Source of the DNA: Chrysochromulina tobinii
Lineage: Eukaryota > Haptophyta > Prymnesiales > Chrysochromulinaceae
Length of the DNA: 21,083 nucleotides
Direction: 5' to 3'
Assembly: GCA_001275005.1 (NCBI GenBank)
Contig: JWZX01001727.1
Span: 1-21,083, forward strand
Each line of letters opens with the position of its first letter. Position 1 is the first letter of the stretch. Made by a program: the position numbers and the translations under genes. The notes beneath the pieces were generated by a model. It saw nothing but the letters and a program-made list of their open reading frames with translations. It was not told the origin of the DNA and ran no database searches. Below are positions 8,442 through 16,922 of this stretch, in pieces.

Positions 8442-11264
8442 TCAGCGCGCTGTGCTGGGCGCTGAGACCGGGCGCTTGGCCAGGTGCGCTTTGGGCGTGT
8501 CCACGGCCGGCTCGTTGCAGCTCCCTCCGCGCGTCATGTCGGGCGCCGCGTCGCTACCGTCCTCCTCCTCATTAACGGAATCGAGCTCCACGTGCCCCGC
8601 CTGCCCCGCGCCGTGCTGAGCGACCGTTGGGTGGCCGTTGAGGCTGAAGCCGCTGCCACGTCGATGCATCGACGCCGACTCCTCCTTGCCGCTGAGCGTA
8701 ACCGACGGCGGCCAGAGCATCGAGGTCGACTCCTCCGCATCTGGGCTTTCACACCGATGGGTGTGAACAGCCTCGTCGGTGTAGGCTTCCAGCCAGAGGC
8801 AAAGCACGAAGGCACCCGACATGAGAGCGGCCGACACGAGCCAGGGGGCGCCCGGCAGGACGCTCTCCTGTGGGGAGGAGAGGGCGCAGTGGTGAGCACA
8901 TGCATGCGCTCGGCCTGTTCGGGTTCGGCGCCTCAAGCGGGCTCGCCAAGGGCGCCGTGGTGAGCACATGCATGCGCTCGGCCCGTTCGGGTTCGAGCGC
9001 CCGGCACGACGCTCATCTCCCAGCGCGGGAGCATCAACGCAATCAGACGCAATCAGACGCCCGGCACGACGCTCACCTCCCAGCGCGGGAGCATCCACGC
9101 GAACGCCATCGGCCCGAAGCCCTCCATTAAAGCCTTCATCGACGCGAGCACTCCCTGCGCCCACCACAGCGCGCGTGAGGCAATCATTACACTCATCTTC
9201 GACCAAGTCTAACCAAGTCCAATCAAGGCCAATCAAGTCCAATCAAGGCCACTCAAGGCTACTCCAAGCCACTCAGAGGCCACTCAGAGGCCACTCAGAG
9301 GCCAATCAAGGCCACTCACCTGCGCCTCGCCTACAAGCGCATGGGGTACGACTTGAGAGCAGAGTGACGAAACCGTGGCGAAGCCCCCAACAGACAAGCC
9401 GAGCAGCGCCATCGCCGGGTACAGTACCTGATGAGGGACGCCATCAGCAGCCACTCAGAGCCGATCCATCGTCATCAGCCGCCGTCCACTCACCCATAGG
9501 TCCGACGCGAAGGCAGATGCAATCATCCGCAATCATCCGCAATCATCCGCAATCATCCGCAATCAGCCGCCGTCCACACACCCACAGGTCCGACGCGAAG
9601 GCGTAGAGCAGCTGCGACATGACCGCGCAGGCGAAGCACCGACGAGCGATCTGCGGCTCGGACAGCCATTTGCGAGCCAGGCGCAGCCCCACAGACTGCG
9701 AACAAATGAAGCGAGTCATCAGCGAACAGATGAAGCGAGTCATCAGCGAACAGAGAACAGATGAAGCGAGTCATCAGCGAACAGATGAAGCGAGTCATCA
9801 GCGAACAGATGAAGCGAGTCATCAGCGGCGAGTTGCATCCAAAAGTGGAAACTCGATGACAAGCAGCCGTCATACGATGCAATCAGTCGCAATCAGGCGT
9901 AATCAGGCGCAATCAGGCGTAATCACCTGCGAGATCGTCGAGACGAGACCAAAGAGCGCGAGCTGCGCGGCGGTCTGCGGGACAGTGAGCTTGAACCGTC
10001 GGCGCGCGCGCATAGACGCAATCAGGCGCAATCAGGCGCAATCACCTGCGGGACAGAGAGCTTAAACCGTCGGCGCGCATAGACGCCCTTATTCGAAAGG
10101 AAACCCCACAGCGCGAGATAGAAGCAGAGCACGACGGCGGCGAGCAGCCGCATTGCCTTATTAGTACGGATCATCGCGAAGCTACCAAATTAGGAGTGGG
10201 TGCACCGGAGGAGTCGAAATCAGTGGTCATCAGTGGCCATCAGCGGCCATCAGCAGCCATGAGTGGCCATCAGCGGCCATGAGTGGCCATGAGTGGCCAT
10301 CAGCCGTCATCAGCCGTCATCAGTGGCCATCAGGGGTCATCAGAGGTCATCAGTAACCACCTGCCGAATGGGTTCGCGCGCCGAAGAAGCTCCCGCATAG
10401 GTCATCAGCCGTCATCAGGGGTCATCAGAGGTCATCAGTAACCACCTGCCGAATGGGTTCGCGCGCCGAAGAAGCTCCCGCATAGGTCATCAGCCGTCAT
10501 CAGGGGTCATCAGAGGTCATCAGTAACCACCTGCCGAATGGGTTCGCGCGCCGTAGAAGCTCCCGCATAGGCGGCGGCGGCGGTCGATCGGTTTCACGCA
10601 TCGCGAGCGTGGCGAAGAGAGCGTTGACAATGCTGATCCACAGGCACACTTGGAAGACCGCATGGCTGCCGTAGCGCTCGTTCACCACAGCGCCAATGGG
10701 AGGGCCAATCAAGTAGGCGCCGCCGAGGCCACAGCCGATGGCGACGCCGTAGGCTGAGGCCCGCTCGTGCGGCGGAACGCTGTCGGCGATGTAGGCGAAG
10801 GCGAGCGGGAAGGTGGCCGCGAACAGGCCCGATAGGCCCACGAGCACCAGGTGCACTTCGAGCGAGAAGCCGAGCCCGAGCGCCGCGTTGGGGCATGCCG
10901 TGCCGAGGACGGTCAGGAGGAAGAGCCACTTGCGGCCGACCGCGTCGGAGCACGAGCCGAGCGCGGGCGACGTGAGGAAGGCGAGCACGCCCTTGGTCGT
11001 CTGCGCCCAGCCCACGAGCGAGTACGAGCGCGCCCCGAACTCGTCGTTGATGATGACCGGCAGCACGCCGCCAGGCAGAGAGACAACGAGGAAGTCGAGG
11101 AATAGGATGGGCACCACCAGAGCCCATCGCTGATTGTAGTAGGCGCCGCGCGCGCTGCGCGGCTCGCGCATGATCCCGGCCAGTGGCGGCGTCGGTGGCG
11201 GCGAAGGTGTCGGCGCCAATGGAGGCGGTGGGGCGTTTTGCATGAAAAAGGTCGGATTCCCCAC
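8442..11264 (-). CDS. Major facilitator superfamily transporter, seven exons
   Basis: Exons: 11264-10531, 10181-10046, 9974-9927, 9695-9582, 9427-9320, 9154-9077, 8867-8442; every junction is in phase and the product is 547 residues. After a Pro-rich cytosolic N-terminus, residues ~48-222 give TM1-6, with the MFS motif A at 102-113 (LGSCSDAVGRKW) between TM2 and TM3. A Pro/Arg-rich central loop ends NPFGSFAMIRTNKAMR. Exons 2-7 give the second half: RLLAAVVLCFYLALWGF, LALFGLVSTISQSVGLRL, VLYPAMALLGLSVGGF, GEAQGVLASMKALMEG, WLVSAALMSGAFVLCLWL. The C-terminal tail is long and acidic. Layout resembles the tetracycline-resistance/MFSD14 (HIAT1) branch of sugar or small-solute carriers; substrate unknown. 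A start at residue 8 or 32 is possible. The gene diverges from the ZZ-protein gene. Confidence 0.88.
8868..8975 (-). mobile_element. Tandem pair of introner-like modules, transporter intron 6
   Basis: Two copies of the core (minus strand GCATGCATGTGCTCACCAC) lie at 8951-8975 and 8868-8907. Only the second has the CT tract and CCCCACAG that serve exon 7. Each copy is preceded by CCGAACCCGAAC-type sequence, so the module was duplicated together with its 5' neighbour. The intron is 8868-9076. Confidence 0.75.
9000..9090 (-). repeat. Joined exon 6/exon 7 sequence duplicated inside intron 6
   Basis: On the minus strand the end of exon 6 and the intron start (CTCCCGCGCTGGGAG|GTGAG) are followed 57 bases later by CTCCCGCGCTGGGAG then ATGAGCGTCGTGCCGGGCG. 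Exon 7 itself starts GAGAGCGTCCTGCCGGGCG. The internal copy is thus an exon 6-exon 7 junction with no intron, and in it the donor GT has become AT. Confidence 0.75.
9705..9830. repeat. 24-bp tandem repeat in transporter intron 3
   Basis: Five copies of a 24-base unit containing GAAGCGAGTCATCAGCGAAC fill most of the 231-nt intron (9696-9926). The last one supplies the acceptor GTTCGCAG on the minus strand. Confidence 0.8.
9975..10088 (-). repeat. Exon 2 end duplicated as the acceptor of intron 2
   Basis: The 71-nt intron 2 (9975-10045) is about 29 nt of GTGATTGCGC repeats followed by a ~42-nt copy of the end of exon 2 (TCTATGCGCGC, CGACGGTT, TGTCCCGCAG). Exon 2 and the intron therefore both end in TGTCCCGCAG. 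Confidence 0.85.
10215..10565 (-). repeat. 10-bp minisatellite and triplicated exon-end/donor segment, transporter intron 1
   Basis: About 10217-10360 is an array of GGCCATCAGC-type decamers (sense strand TGATGGCC). From about 10350 an 85-bp unit with the end of exon 1 (ACCCATTCGGCAG on the minus strand) and the intron start (GTGGTTACTG) occurs three times, with candidate donors at 10360, 10445 and 10530. Only 10530 continues the open frame from exon 1. Confidence 0.85.
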
Positions 11265-11542
11265 ACCCGGGCGTCAGTCACACAAAGGTGTTAACGTTCA
11301 CAAAGGCCGATCCCAAAGGGAGCAGCTCGCAGTTTGGCAGGTCACTGATTGATTTGACTTTTATTGACTTGAATTGAGAGCTCATTGCAGTTGAGGGGTT
11401 GTGTTTAGCAGTGTCGCTCACGAGGAAGAGTTGCGAGTTGACGACAGGGTAGAAATCAAGCAGCCCATAGCGAGCATTGGGGACATTTGAGGCGCTGTTG
11501 TGCAAAACCAAGCTCCACAAAACATAATGCGAGCGAGCGAGC
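11265..11542. promoter_or_regulatory. Short bidirectional intergenic region
   Basis: About 280 bases separate the transporter start (minus) from the ZZ-protein start (plus), so both promoters must lie here. It is AT-richer than its neighbours around 11340-11410 and free of the intron repeats. No specific motif is claimed. Confidence 0.45.
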
Positions 11543-12679
11543 GTGCACACAACACAACACCCTTGTGCCCTCGCTCTCGTCTCGCCCGAAGCGCTCATCG
11601 CCAATATCATAGAACTGATCTCGATGCCCCACACGAGCTCCGCCGAGGTGGTGCTCCCCCTGACCTTTCATGACATCTTCGTGCAGAGCCCTGATTTGCT
11701 CGAGAGATTGCTCGGAGTCAACCCCTTCATCATGGAGCGCGAGGGTGCGACGACGGGAAATGCCCCTGCCTCCGAGCTACATGTGCAGACCCCCGTGCGC
11801 GCGAGCAGCGCGTCCGAACCCTTCTACCAGGGATTCCATCCGGGCATCTCGTGCGACCGCTCGGGCAAGAACCCGATTGTGGGCATGCGCTTCCACCTGC
11901 GTGGCAGCGAACCATCGTACGACCTGTGCCAGGCGGAGTACGATAAGCTGGACGACGCCGAGAAGGGCCTGTACGAGGCGATTCCACCGCCGCCGCCCGG
12001 GCTCAAGCTCGAGGGCGGCTCGCTGGAAGGCGCCGCGGGCGAGTACATGGGTGAGTACCGGCTCGCCGTAGACGACCGAGTCTGGCCGCTCCAAGCGGGC
12101 GAGGCTGGCTGGCGAGGCGGGCCCATGCTTGTAAACGGCCGACCCGCGTGGCGGCACACGACGCATCTCACGCACTGGCTCGCATTCGATGGAGTCAACT
12201 GGCGTGGGCAGCCCGAGGCCTCACTTGGTCAGAAGAGTGGCGTTCTGCTGCTCTCGGACGCAGCTGCTTTGAGCCCGGATGCGAGCTCTGCGACATGGTG
12301 GCTCGCGGCCAACGGCCCGGGCACTGCGGGGGCTGCGCAGCCGCAGCTCAAGTGCATCCCTTGTGCTGCACCGCCTCTGTCCCGAGTCGAGCTACCGGTC
12401 AAGAACTTTCGCGGCCCCTGCGCCGCCCGCTGCAAGCCACTGGCGCCGTGCTGCTGCGTCTCAGCGGACGGCGAGGCGATCTTTGGCTGTGTGCCCACGG
12501 ATCGGAACTACACTCTGCCGGCGTGCCTCCACATGGCCTTGTGCCCGCAGCTGGGGTGCGATCCAAATGGGGGCTTTGGGTTCACGGATTACAAGGATCT
12601 GTGCCTCGCGACTTTGATTACCACTCTCCTTGTTTCCTGCCAGCAAACTCATGATGAGTGTTGTGTTACGCATTGGTAG
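11543..12679 (+). CDS. Degenerate ZZ-type zinc-finger protein
   Basis: A single frame of 378 residues. Residues ~96-146 read FYQGFHPGISCDRSGKNPIVG, RFHLRGSEPSYDLCQAEY and KLDDAEKGLYEAIPPP, the pattern of ZZ fingers (protein-protein interaction). Several zinc-ligand cysteines are replaced: CDRS for CDxC, and HLRGS where CxxC is expected. Such degenerate ZZ modules are frequent in algae and stramenopiles. Residues ~172-255 (VNGRPAWRH, HWLAFDGVNW, GQPEASLGQ, DASSATWW) form a module I associate with haptophyte hypothetical proteins, function unknown. The C-terminal ~110 residues are Cys-rich (about 17 cysteines), suggesting disulphides or metal binding. The ATG at 11543 gives the longest product; 11624 (MPHTSSAEV) is a good alternative. 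The last ~30 codons could read past an unseen splice site. Confidence 0.7.
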   Translation: MHTTQHPCALALVSPEALIANIIELISMPHTSSAEVVLPLTFHDIFVQSPDLLERLLGVNPFIMEREGATTGNAPASELHVQTPVRASSASEPFYQGFHPGISCDRSGKNPIVGMRFHLRGSEPSYDLCQAEYDKLDDAEKGLYEAIPPPPPGLKLEGGSLEGAAGEYMGEYRLAVDDRVWPLQAGEAGWRGGPMLVNGRPAWRHTTHLTHWLAFDGVNWRGQPEASLGQKSGVLLLSDAAALSPDASSATWWLAANGPGTAGAAQPQLKCIPCAAPPLSRVELPVKNFRGPCAARCKPLAPCCCVSADGEAIFGCVPTDRNYTLPACLHMALCPQLGCDPNGGFGFTDYKDLCLATLITTLLVSCQQTHDECCVTHW

Positions 12680-13444
12680 CTACCACAGGGATTCGAACCG
12701 CCAGCCTCTCCTTCCGCTCGGCTCGGCCCCTGCCCCGCGCGCCCCCGGTGGGCTCCCACCCCTGCCCCGCGCGCCCCCGGTGGGCTCCCACCCCTGCCCA
12801 CCGCGAGCGCCCTTCTTTCAACCCCTCCCCCTAAAGAGTGCTCCACCCGGCTCGCTGCGCTCAGGGTCTGTTTCTGGGAGTGGAGATGTGGCGACTTAAC
12901 GGGGCGGTTCTGCGAGCAGCCGGGCTGGTTGGGGGCATGCATGAGGCTATGCATCGAGAAAACTTTCGATTGCTGCTGCTGCGGCTGCTTTCTACCCCCA
13001 CCCCCTGTTATGCTTTAAGCAGTAGCTGCGACAGCCTCCCTCGGACCAGCCGCAAGAAGCGAGCTTTCGCCTATGAAGAATGAGCGGCGGCGCTGCATCT
13101 GCGGGCGGGTGTGTTCCCGCCGTGCATGCGCCACCGCCGCTCAGCTTGCGCGACCTCACGCTGTGAGATAGCTGAGCACCGCAGAGATACATGTACTACA
13201 TCATACATACAGCAGATAAATTTCGGACCGTCACGCGTCAGAGTCAGCAGGCTCCGCAGGCGACAGGGTGTTCACACGCGCACGCACTGCCAAGTGTGTG
13301 CTGGACGCCCTGCTGAACACCTAATCCTGCTCTGTACCAACCTCTAAATACTGCGGCCGAGTGTGAACAGCTAATTCACAAGGGGGTACTGGTACAGTAC
13401 AACAAACAGTAGAGTCTCTCAATGCGAATTTCCCCGAGTCAGTG
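12680..13444. other. Intergenic region with GC-rich repeats and a hairpin
   Basis: This is 3' flank of the ZZ gene and upstream region of the next gene. About 12725-12795 holds just over two copies of a 33-base unit (CCCCTGCCCCGCGCGCC, CCCGGTGGGCTCCCAC). A GGATTCGAACC at 12689-12699 resembles a tRNA T-arm but does not fold. I see no gene; 13150-13440 is ordinary sequence and probably contains the promoter of the gene at 13445. Confidence 0.45.
13082..13142. other. Imperfect inverted repeat (hairpin)
   Basis: GAGCGGCGG (13082-13090) pairs with CCGCCGCTC (13134-13142), and GGCGGG (13104-13109) pairs with CCCGCC (13116-13121) around a six-base loop. The middle section pairs only partly. It lies outside any gene. 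Confidence 0.5.
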
Positions 13445-15274
13445 ATGGCGAACGCGATGGCGGGCACCATGGACCCGGCACTTGCAGCAGCGCTCCGTGT
13501 CAAGGAGGCAAAGGCGAAAGCGAAGGCGCACGCAAGAGCGTCGGCGACGAGTGCGATGAGTGGCGCTGCTGCGACCAGCGCGACGAGTGCGATAAGTGGT
13601 GGCGCTGCGGCGACCAGCGCGACGATTGGCACGGTCGCGCCTGGAAAGTTTTTGCTCCTGATCCTGCTTCGTGGGGCGGCCTTCCGACACGGCAGCCGAA
13701 CATCGAGCCGCGACAGGTTGACTGCATACAATGCAGTCAACCCGGCGTCCGGTGAGCAGCTAGTGGCCTTAACGTCCTTGCAGCAAAATGTCGTCGTGCC
13801 GGCGACCGCCATCGGGTGGCGTGTCGGCCTCGCCATAGATGTGGTGCTGCCTCCTCAGTTGCACGGCGCATGGCAGCAAGTCAAGAGCGCGAGTGGGCTC
13901 CACGCGGCCGCCGTTGAGCGCCTCAGCGAGAATCTCCGGGCGAGCTCGCAATCCGAGTCCTTCGCGAATAGTCTCGAGTGGGCCTCCCGAACCATGGCGG
14001 CTGAGGGGGAGGCTCGCTCCGCTGTGTTGATCACGCGCGTGGACCTCGTGCTACGACGGCCGCTGCCGCTCCCCGCCCCGCCCGATGTGCCCGGAAAGCT
14101 CATCATGCCATTCCGCGAGATCAAGGCTAAGTCCCGCGAGGGGCGGCAGGGCTATGGCCGTTGCCTCGTCTCTTGGAGCGATCCGATCATCTACGTGCCG
14201 AGGTGTCGGATAAAGCTTGATTGCGCTTGATTGAGCTGCCTCGTCTCTTAGAGCGATCCGATCATCTACGTGCCGAGGTGTCGGATTGCGCTTGATTGCG
14301 CTCGATTGCGCTCGATGGCCACTATACGTGTGTCTGTGGGTGTACCACGCATTGCCATCGATGACCTCTGATTGCATCCCTCATCAAGTGTCTGTGGGTG
14401 TACCACGCATTGCCATCGATGACCTCTGATTGCATCCCTCATCAAGTGTCTGTGGGTGTACCACGCATTGCCATCGATGACCTACCTCATGCACTACTCG
14501 CCGCTAATGACCTCCCTCATCAGGTCCTTGGAGAGCCGTGTCTTGACGGCCCTGAGGGACCCTTTACAATCGTCACGGCATGGCGAGAGCTTGCATTGGA
14601 TCGTCGCTGGGCCCACGCTGCCACCCTGGGTCGACGACCCTTCCCAGGTGGAGCGCCGTCCTGAGCGCGCCGTACTGAGCGTCCCTGATGAGCCATCTCA
14701 TTCCACCCTGGGTCGACGACCCTTCCCAGGTGGAGCGCCGTCCTGAGCGTCCCTGATGAGCCATCTCATTCCTAGGTGGCCGAGCATGCAATCTGATCGC
14801 CTCTGGAGCGCCGTCCTGAGCGCGTCTGAGCGTCCCTGATGAGCCATCTCATTCGCAGGTGGCCGAGCGGCCGTCGAGTGCGAGCTCGAGTGCGAGCTCG
14901 AAGTCGAGCTCAAGTGCGAGCTCAAGTGCGAGCTCGAGTGTGAGCACGAAGTCGAACACATTCGCATCCGGCACATTTGACGAAACCGGGCACGGCATGG
15001 CGAGTGCGAGTACGAAGTCGAGCACAAGTGCACTCGGCGTTCCGTCGGCCCGGGTGAGTGCCATTGATGACCATGGATGGCCTCGCTCATCGAGATGAGT
15101 GCCATCATGACCTCTGATTGCATCCCTCATCAGGTGATGGCCTTCGCGCCCGATTGGTTCGGGGGATCGGACTCATCGCTCGGATGGAACCCGATGTACT
15201 ATATCATCGGGCGCGAGCAGTCGAGGAGGGTGGAACCGCGACCGAATTGCTCTGGCTACTACACATGGCTCTGA
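13445..15274 (+). CDS. Unknown conserved-looking protein, four exons
   Basis: Exons 13445-14202, 14524-14647, 14859-15053 and 15134-15274 join in phase to 405 residues. The first ~65 residues are Ala/Lys/Ser-rich. A globular part follows: GKFLLLILLRGAAFRHGSR, then VVVPATAIGWRVGLAIDVVLP, then VLITRVDLVLRRPLPLP and SDPIIYVPR|SLESRVLTALRD across intron 1. The strand-rich 'LLRG..FR' and 'TR.DL..R' elements recall uncharacterised algal proteins that I suspect are glycosyltransferase-like. That is a guess, with no catalytic motif seen. Exon 3 is a Ser/Lys-rich linker of GAGCTC-type repeats. Its length (195 nt) is a multiple of three and both flanking introns are phase 0, so skipping it keeps the frame. 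Exon 4 ends NPMYYIIGREQ...CSGYYTWL. An ATG at 13445 follows a GTG. Confidence 0.72.
14150..14285 (+). repeat. Exon 1 end and donor duplicated
   Basis: TGCCTCGTCTCTT(G/A)GAGC, CGATCATCTACGTGCCGAG and GTGTCGGAT occur at 14163-14212 and again at 14237-14286. The first copy's donor (14203) is used in the model. The second (14278) would put in-frame stops into the product. Confidence 0.8.
14331..14482 (+). repeat. 58-bp tandem repeat in intron 1
   Basis: Two full copies and a partial copy of a 58-base unit (starts at 14331, 14389 and 14447) containing TGTACCACGCATTGCC and GATTGCATCCCTCATCAAG. The end of each unit is one base change from the CCCTCATCAG acceptor used at 14523, so the array looks like copies of a splice acceptor region. 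Confidence 0.85.
14600..14858 (+). repeat. Exon 2 end and acceptor duplicated in intron 2
   Basis: CACCCTGGGTCGACGACCC, TTCCCAG and GTGGAGCGCCGTCC appear at the end of exon 2 and again about 80 bases on. GATGAGCCATCTCATTC occurs three times, followed by CACCC, then CTAG|GTGGCCGAG, then GCAG|GTGGCCGAG. Two competing acceptors precede the same GTGGCCGAG. Confidence 0.75.
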
Positions 15275-15668
15275 GAGCGCCTAGTTTGGGATTTGGGATA
15301 GTTTGGGAGTTGGCGTTTGGCGGTTGCGGTGTTCGGGTCGCGTCGCGAAGGATCGAGGTAGTGCCATACTACAAGCGACGACGGCTGAGCGCACGACGGC
15401 TGAGCGCGCCGTCTCGTTCGTGGGGGGCGCGCAAACAAAGGGAGCGGAGAAGTGTACTAGTTAGAGAAGCTGGTGTTCACGCTGGACGAAGGTCGACTCC
15501 CTCGACTCCCCTGAAATGTTGATCGTATTCTGAGCGGGCAGTAACAGTGCCGTAGAACCTGTTGGCGCGTCTGTCGTAGTAACGTTCACATTCCTCACAC
15601 CGGAACTCGGCACACTCGCTGCAGCCTACCCTGCAACGTGCAAAACCGAGCGACCGTCAATTGTTTCG
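15275..15668. other. Intergenic region between two plus-strand genes
   Basis: 3' flank of the preceding gene and presumed promoter of the CUB-like gene. It contains a short duplication of ACGACGGCTGAGCGC (about 15376-15405). No other feature is seen. An upstream exon encoding a signal peptide for the next gene could be hidden here. Confidence 0.35.
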
Positions 15669-16922
15669 ATGGATGGCGTCTCGCCGCCGCCGACGCCGCC
15701 ACCCTGTGTGGGCTTCAGCTCGCCGCCATTTACGGTGATGAGCTCCAGCCCGTCTGTGTCGACCTGTTTCATTAGCAGCCCTAAGATCAGCCCCGACCTC
15801 TACGGGGTTTCGACCTATTGCGTGACAGACGGCACCAGAGGCTATTCTAGCAACGAGTGGTGCAACATCCGGATTGACCAGAATGTGACGCTGCACCGCG
15901 CGTTCTTCGAACTCGAAAGTGGCTTCGACTGGATAGCCCTCTATGCTCCAGGCGTCACGGTCCCAGCGTCGAGGCCGTACTCTGCCCCCTCATTCGCATG
16001 GTCTGACAACCGACATCCTCCGGTCTGGGTGAATGCCTCGGAAGGCTCGAGGCTGATCTGGTCGACCGACACTTATTCCGCGCGCGGAGGGTTCGAGCTC
16101 TGCGCCGTACCTCACTGCGCCGTACCTCAATCCACTACATCACGACCGCCTCCCTCGCCCCCGCCGTGTGAGCCGACAGCAAAGGAGGCGCATGAGCAGG
16201 CGGGGAACTTCAGCTTGCTATTTCTCTCGCCGCTCTTCGTCGTGATGCTGATCCTGTGCACCATCCACCTGAATCAGCTGCACATACGACGCAAAGCTCG
16301 TCTACAACTCAGGAGGAGGATTGCTTCGCGCGCGCGTCAGATCTCAGCGCCGTCACCAGCGCGTCACGCGGGGCGCGCTGATGTCGTGCCGGCGAGAGGT
16401 GTGCCCGCGGCGGCGCGCGCCGTGTCGGCGAGAGGTGTGCCCGCGGCGGCGCGTGCCGTACCGGTGAGAGGTGTGCCCGTGGCGGACGCGACCGCGGTGG
16501 TCGTGCAGATGGGCGTGCCCGCGGCGGCGCGCGCCGTCGGACTCGGTGTGCCCGCGGCGGCGCGCGCTGTCGGACTCGGTGTGCCCGCGGCGGCGCGCGC
16601 TGTCGGACTCGGTGTCGAGCCGTCGGACATTCATGGCAATCAGTGGCAATCAGCGGAAATCAGCGGTGTGGAGGAGCGCCGTGTTGGGCTCGATTTCTAC
16701 GTCGAGCCTGTCTTCGGCATACCGGTGACCGCACTCAGCGGAAGATCACAAGACAATCAGAGACAATCACCTGTCTACGGCCAGCCGGTGAGCGCTGTCT
16801 CGAGCGCCTTCGCCGTCCCCGCGCCATACGCAACCGCTGGCAGCGCTGACTCGAGCGCCTCGCCAGCTGGGATTACGCCAGGGATACACGTTGCCCATGA
16901 CACTGTGATCACAGTAGTATGA
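15669..16922 (+). CDS. Single-pass membrane protein with CUB-like ectodomain
   Basis: A frame of 417 residues. Residues ~33-150 (TYCVTDGTRGYSSNEWCN, FFELESGFDWIALY, GSRLIWSTDTYSARGGFELC) follow the pattern of CUB-like domains: cysteines near both ends, an aromatic-acidic 'F..E.G.DW', and a closing 'I.W.TD....GGFELC'. Two NxT/NxS sites suggest an extracellular or lumenal face. A Pro-rich stalk leads to one membrane helix (LLFLSPLFVVMLILCTI, ~183-199), followed by a basic stop-transfer sequence and a long cytosolic tail with RGVPAAARAV / GLGVPAAARAV repeats and YG.PVSAV-like repeats. No cleavable signal peptide is seen at the chosen ATG, so a 5' exon may be missing. Two AATCAG-rich stretches (16636-16664, 16752-16772) look like intron repeat but keep the frame open. 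Confidence 0.7.
   Translation: MDGVSPPPTPPPCVGFSSPPFTVMSSSPSVSTCFISSPKISPDLYGVSTYCVTDGTRGYSSNEWCNIRIDQNVTLHRAFFELESGFDWIALYAPGVTVPASRPYSAPSFAWSDNRHPPVWVNASEGSRLIWSTDTYSARGGFELCAVPHCAVPQSTTSRPPPSPPPCEPTAKEAHEQAGNFSLLFLSPLFVVMLILCTIHLNQLHIRRKARLQLRRRIASRARQISAPSPARHAGRADVVPARGVPAAARAVSARGVPAAARAVPVRGVPVADATAVVVQMGVPAAARAVGLGVPAAARAVGLGVPAAARAVGLGVEPSDIHGNQWQSAEISGVEERRVGLDFYVEPVFGIPVTALSGRSQDNQRQSPVYGQPVSAVSSAFAVPAPYATAGSADSSASPAGITPGIHVAHDTVITVV
16393..16617 (+). repeat. About 30-bp coding repeats in the cytosolic tail
   Basis: Repeats of GTGCCCGCGGCGGCGCGCG spaced 30-39 bases apart encode VPAAARAV at least five times. All spacings are multiples of three. Confidence 0.8.

Noticed and set aside
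9582-9700. A separate short gene for the 66-residue minus-strand ORF at 9543-9743
   Set aside because: It is exon 4 of the transporter. Its flanks are intron repeat and its ends match in-phase splice sites.
10215-10530. Box C/D snoRNAs in introns, because TGATGA and CTGA motifs abound
   Set aside because: The motifs are tandem units only 10-12 bases apart in every intron of the class. No terminal stem or 60-100-base spacing between single C and D boxes is present.
7555-11264. An operon of three minus-strand genes
   Set aside because: These are spliced eukaryotic genes with flanking intergenic DNA. Shared orientation alone is not evidence of co-transcription.
12684-12760. tRNA gene or tRNA-derived SINE on the minus strand, suggested by GGTTCGAATCC
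   Set aside because: The T-loop/B-box match is perfect, but the five-base T stem does not pair (two mismatches), and I find no D-arm, anticodon arm or acceptor stem at the right spacing. Probably coincidence.
16633-16772. Introns inside the CUB-like gene at the AATCAG-rich stretches
   Set aside because: The repeats lie antisense relative to those in real introns of the window, keep the frame open, and no good donor-acceptor pair brackets them.
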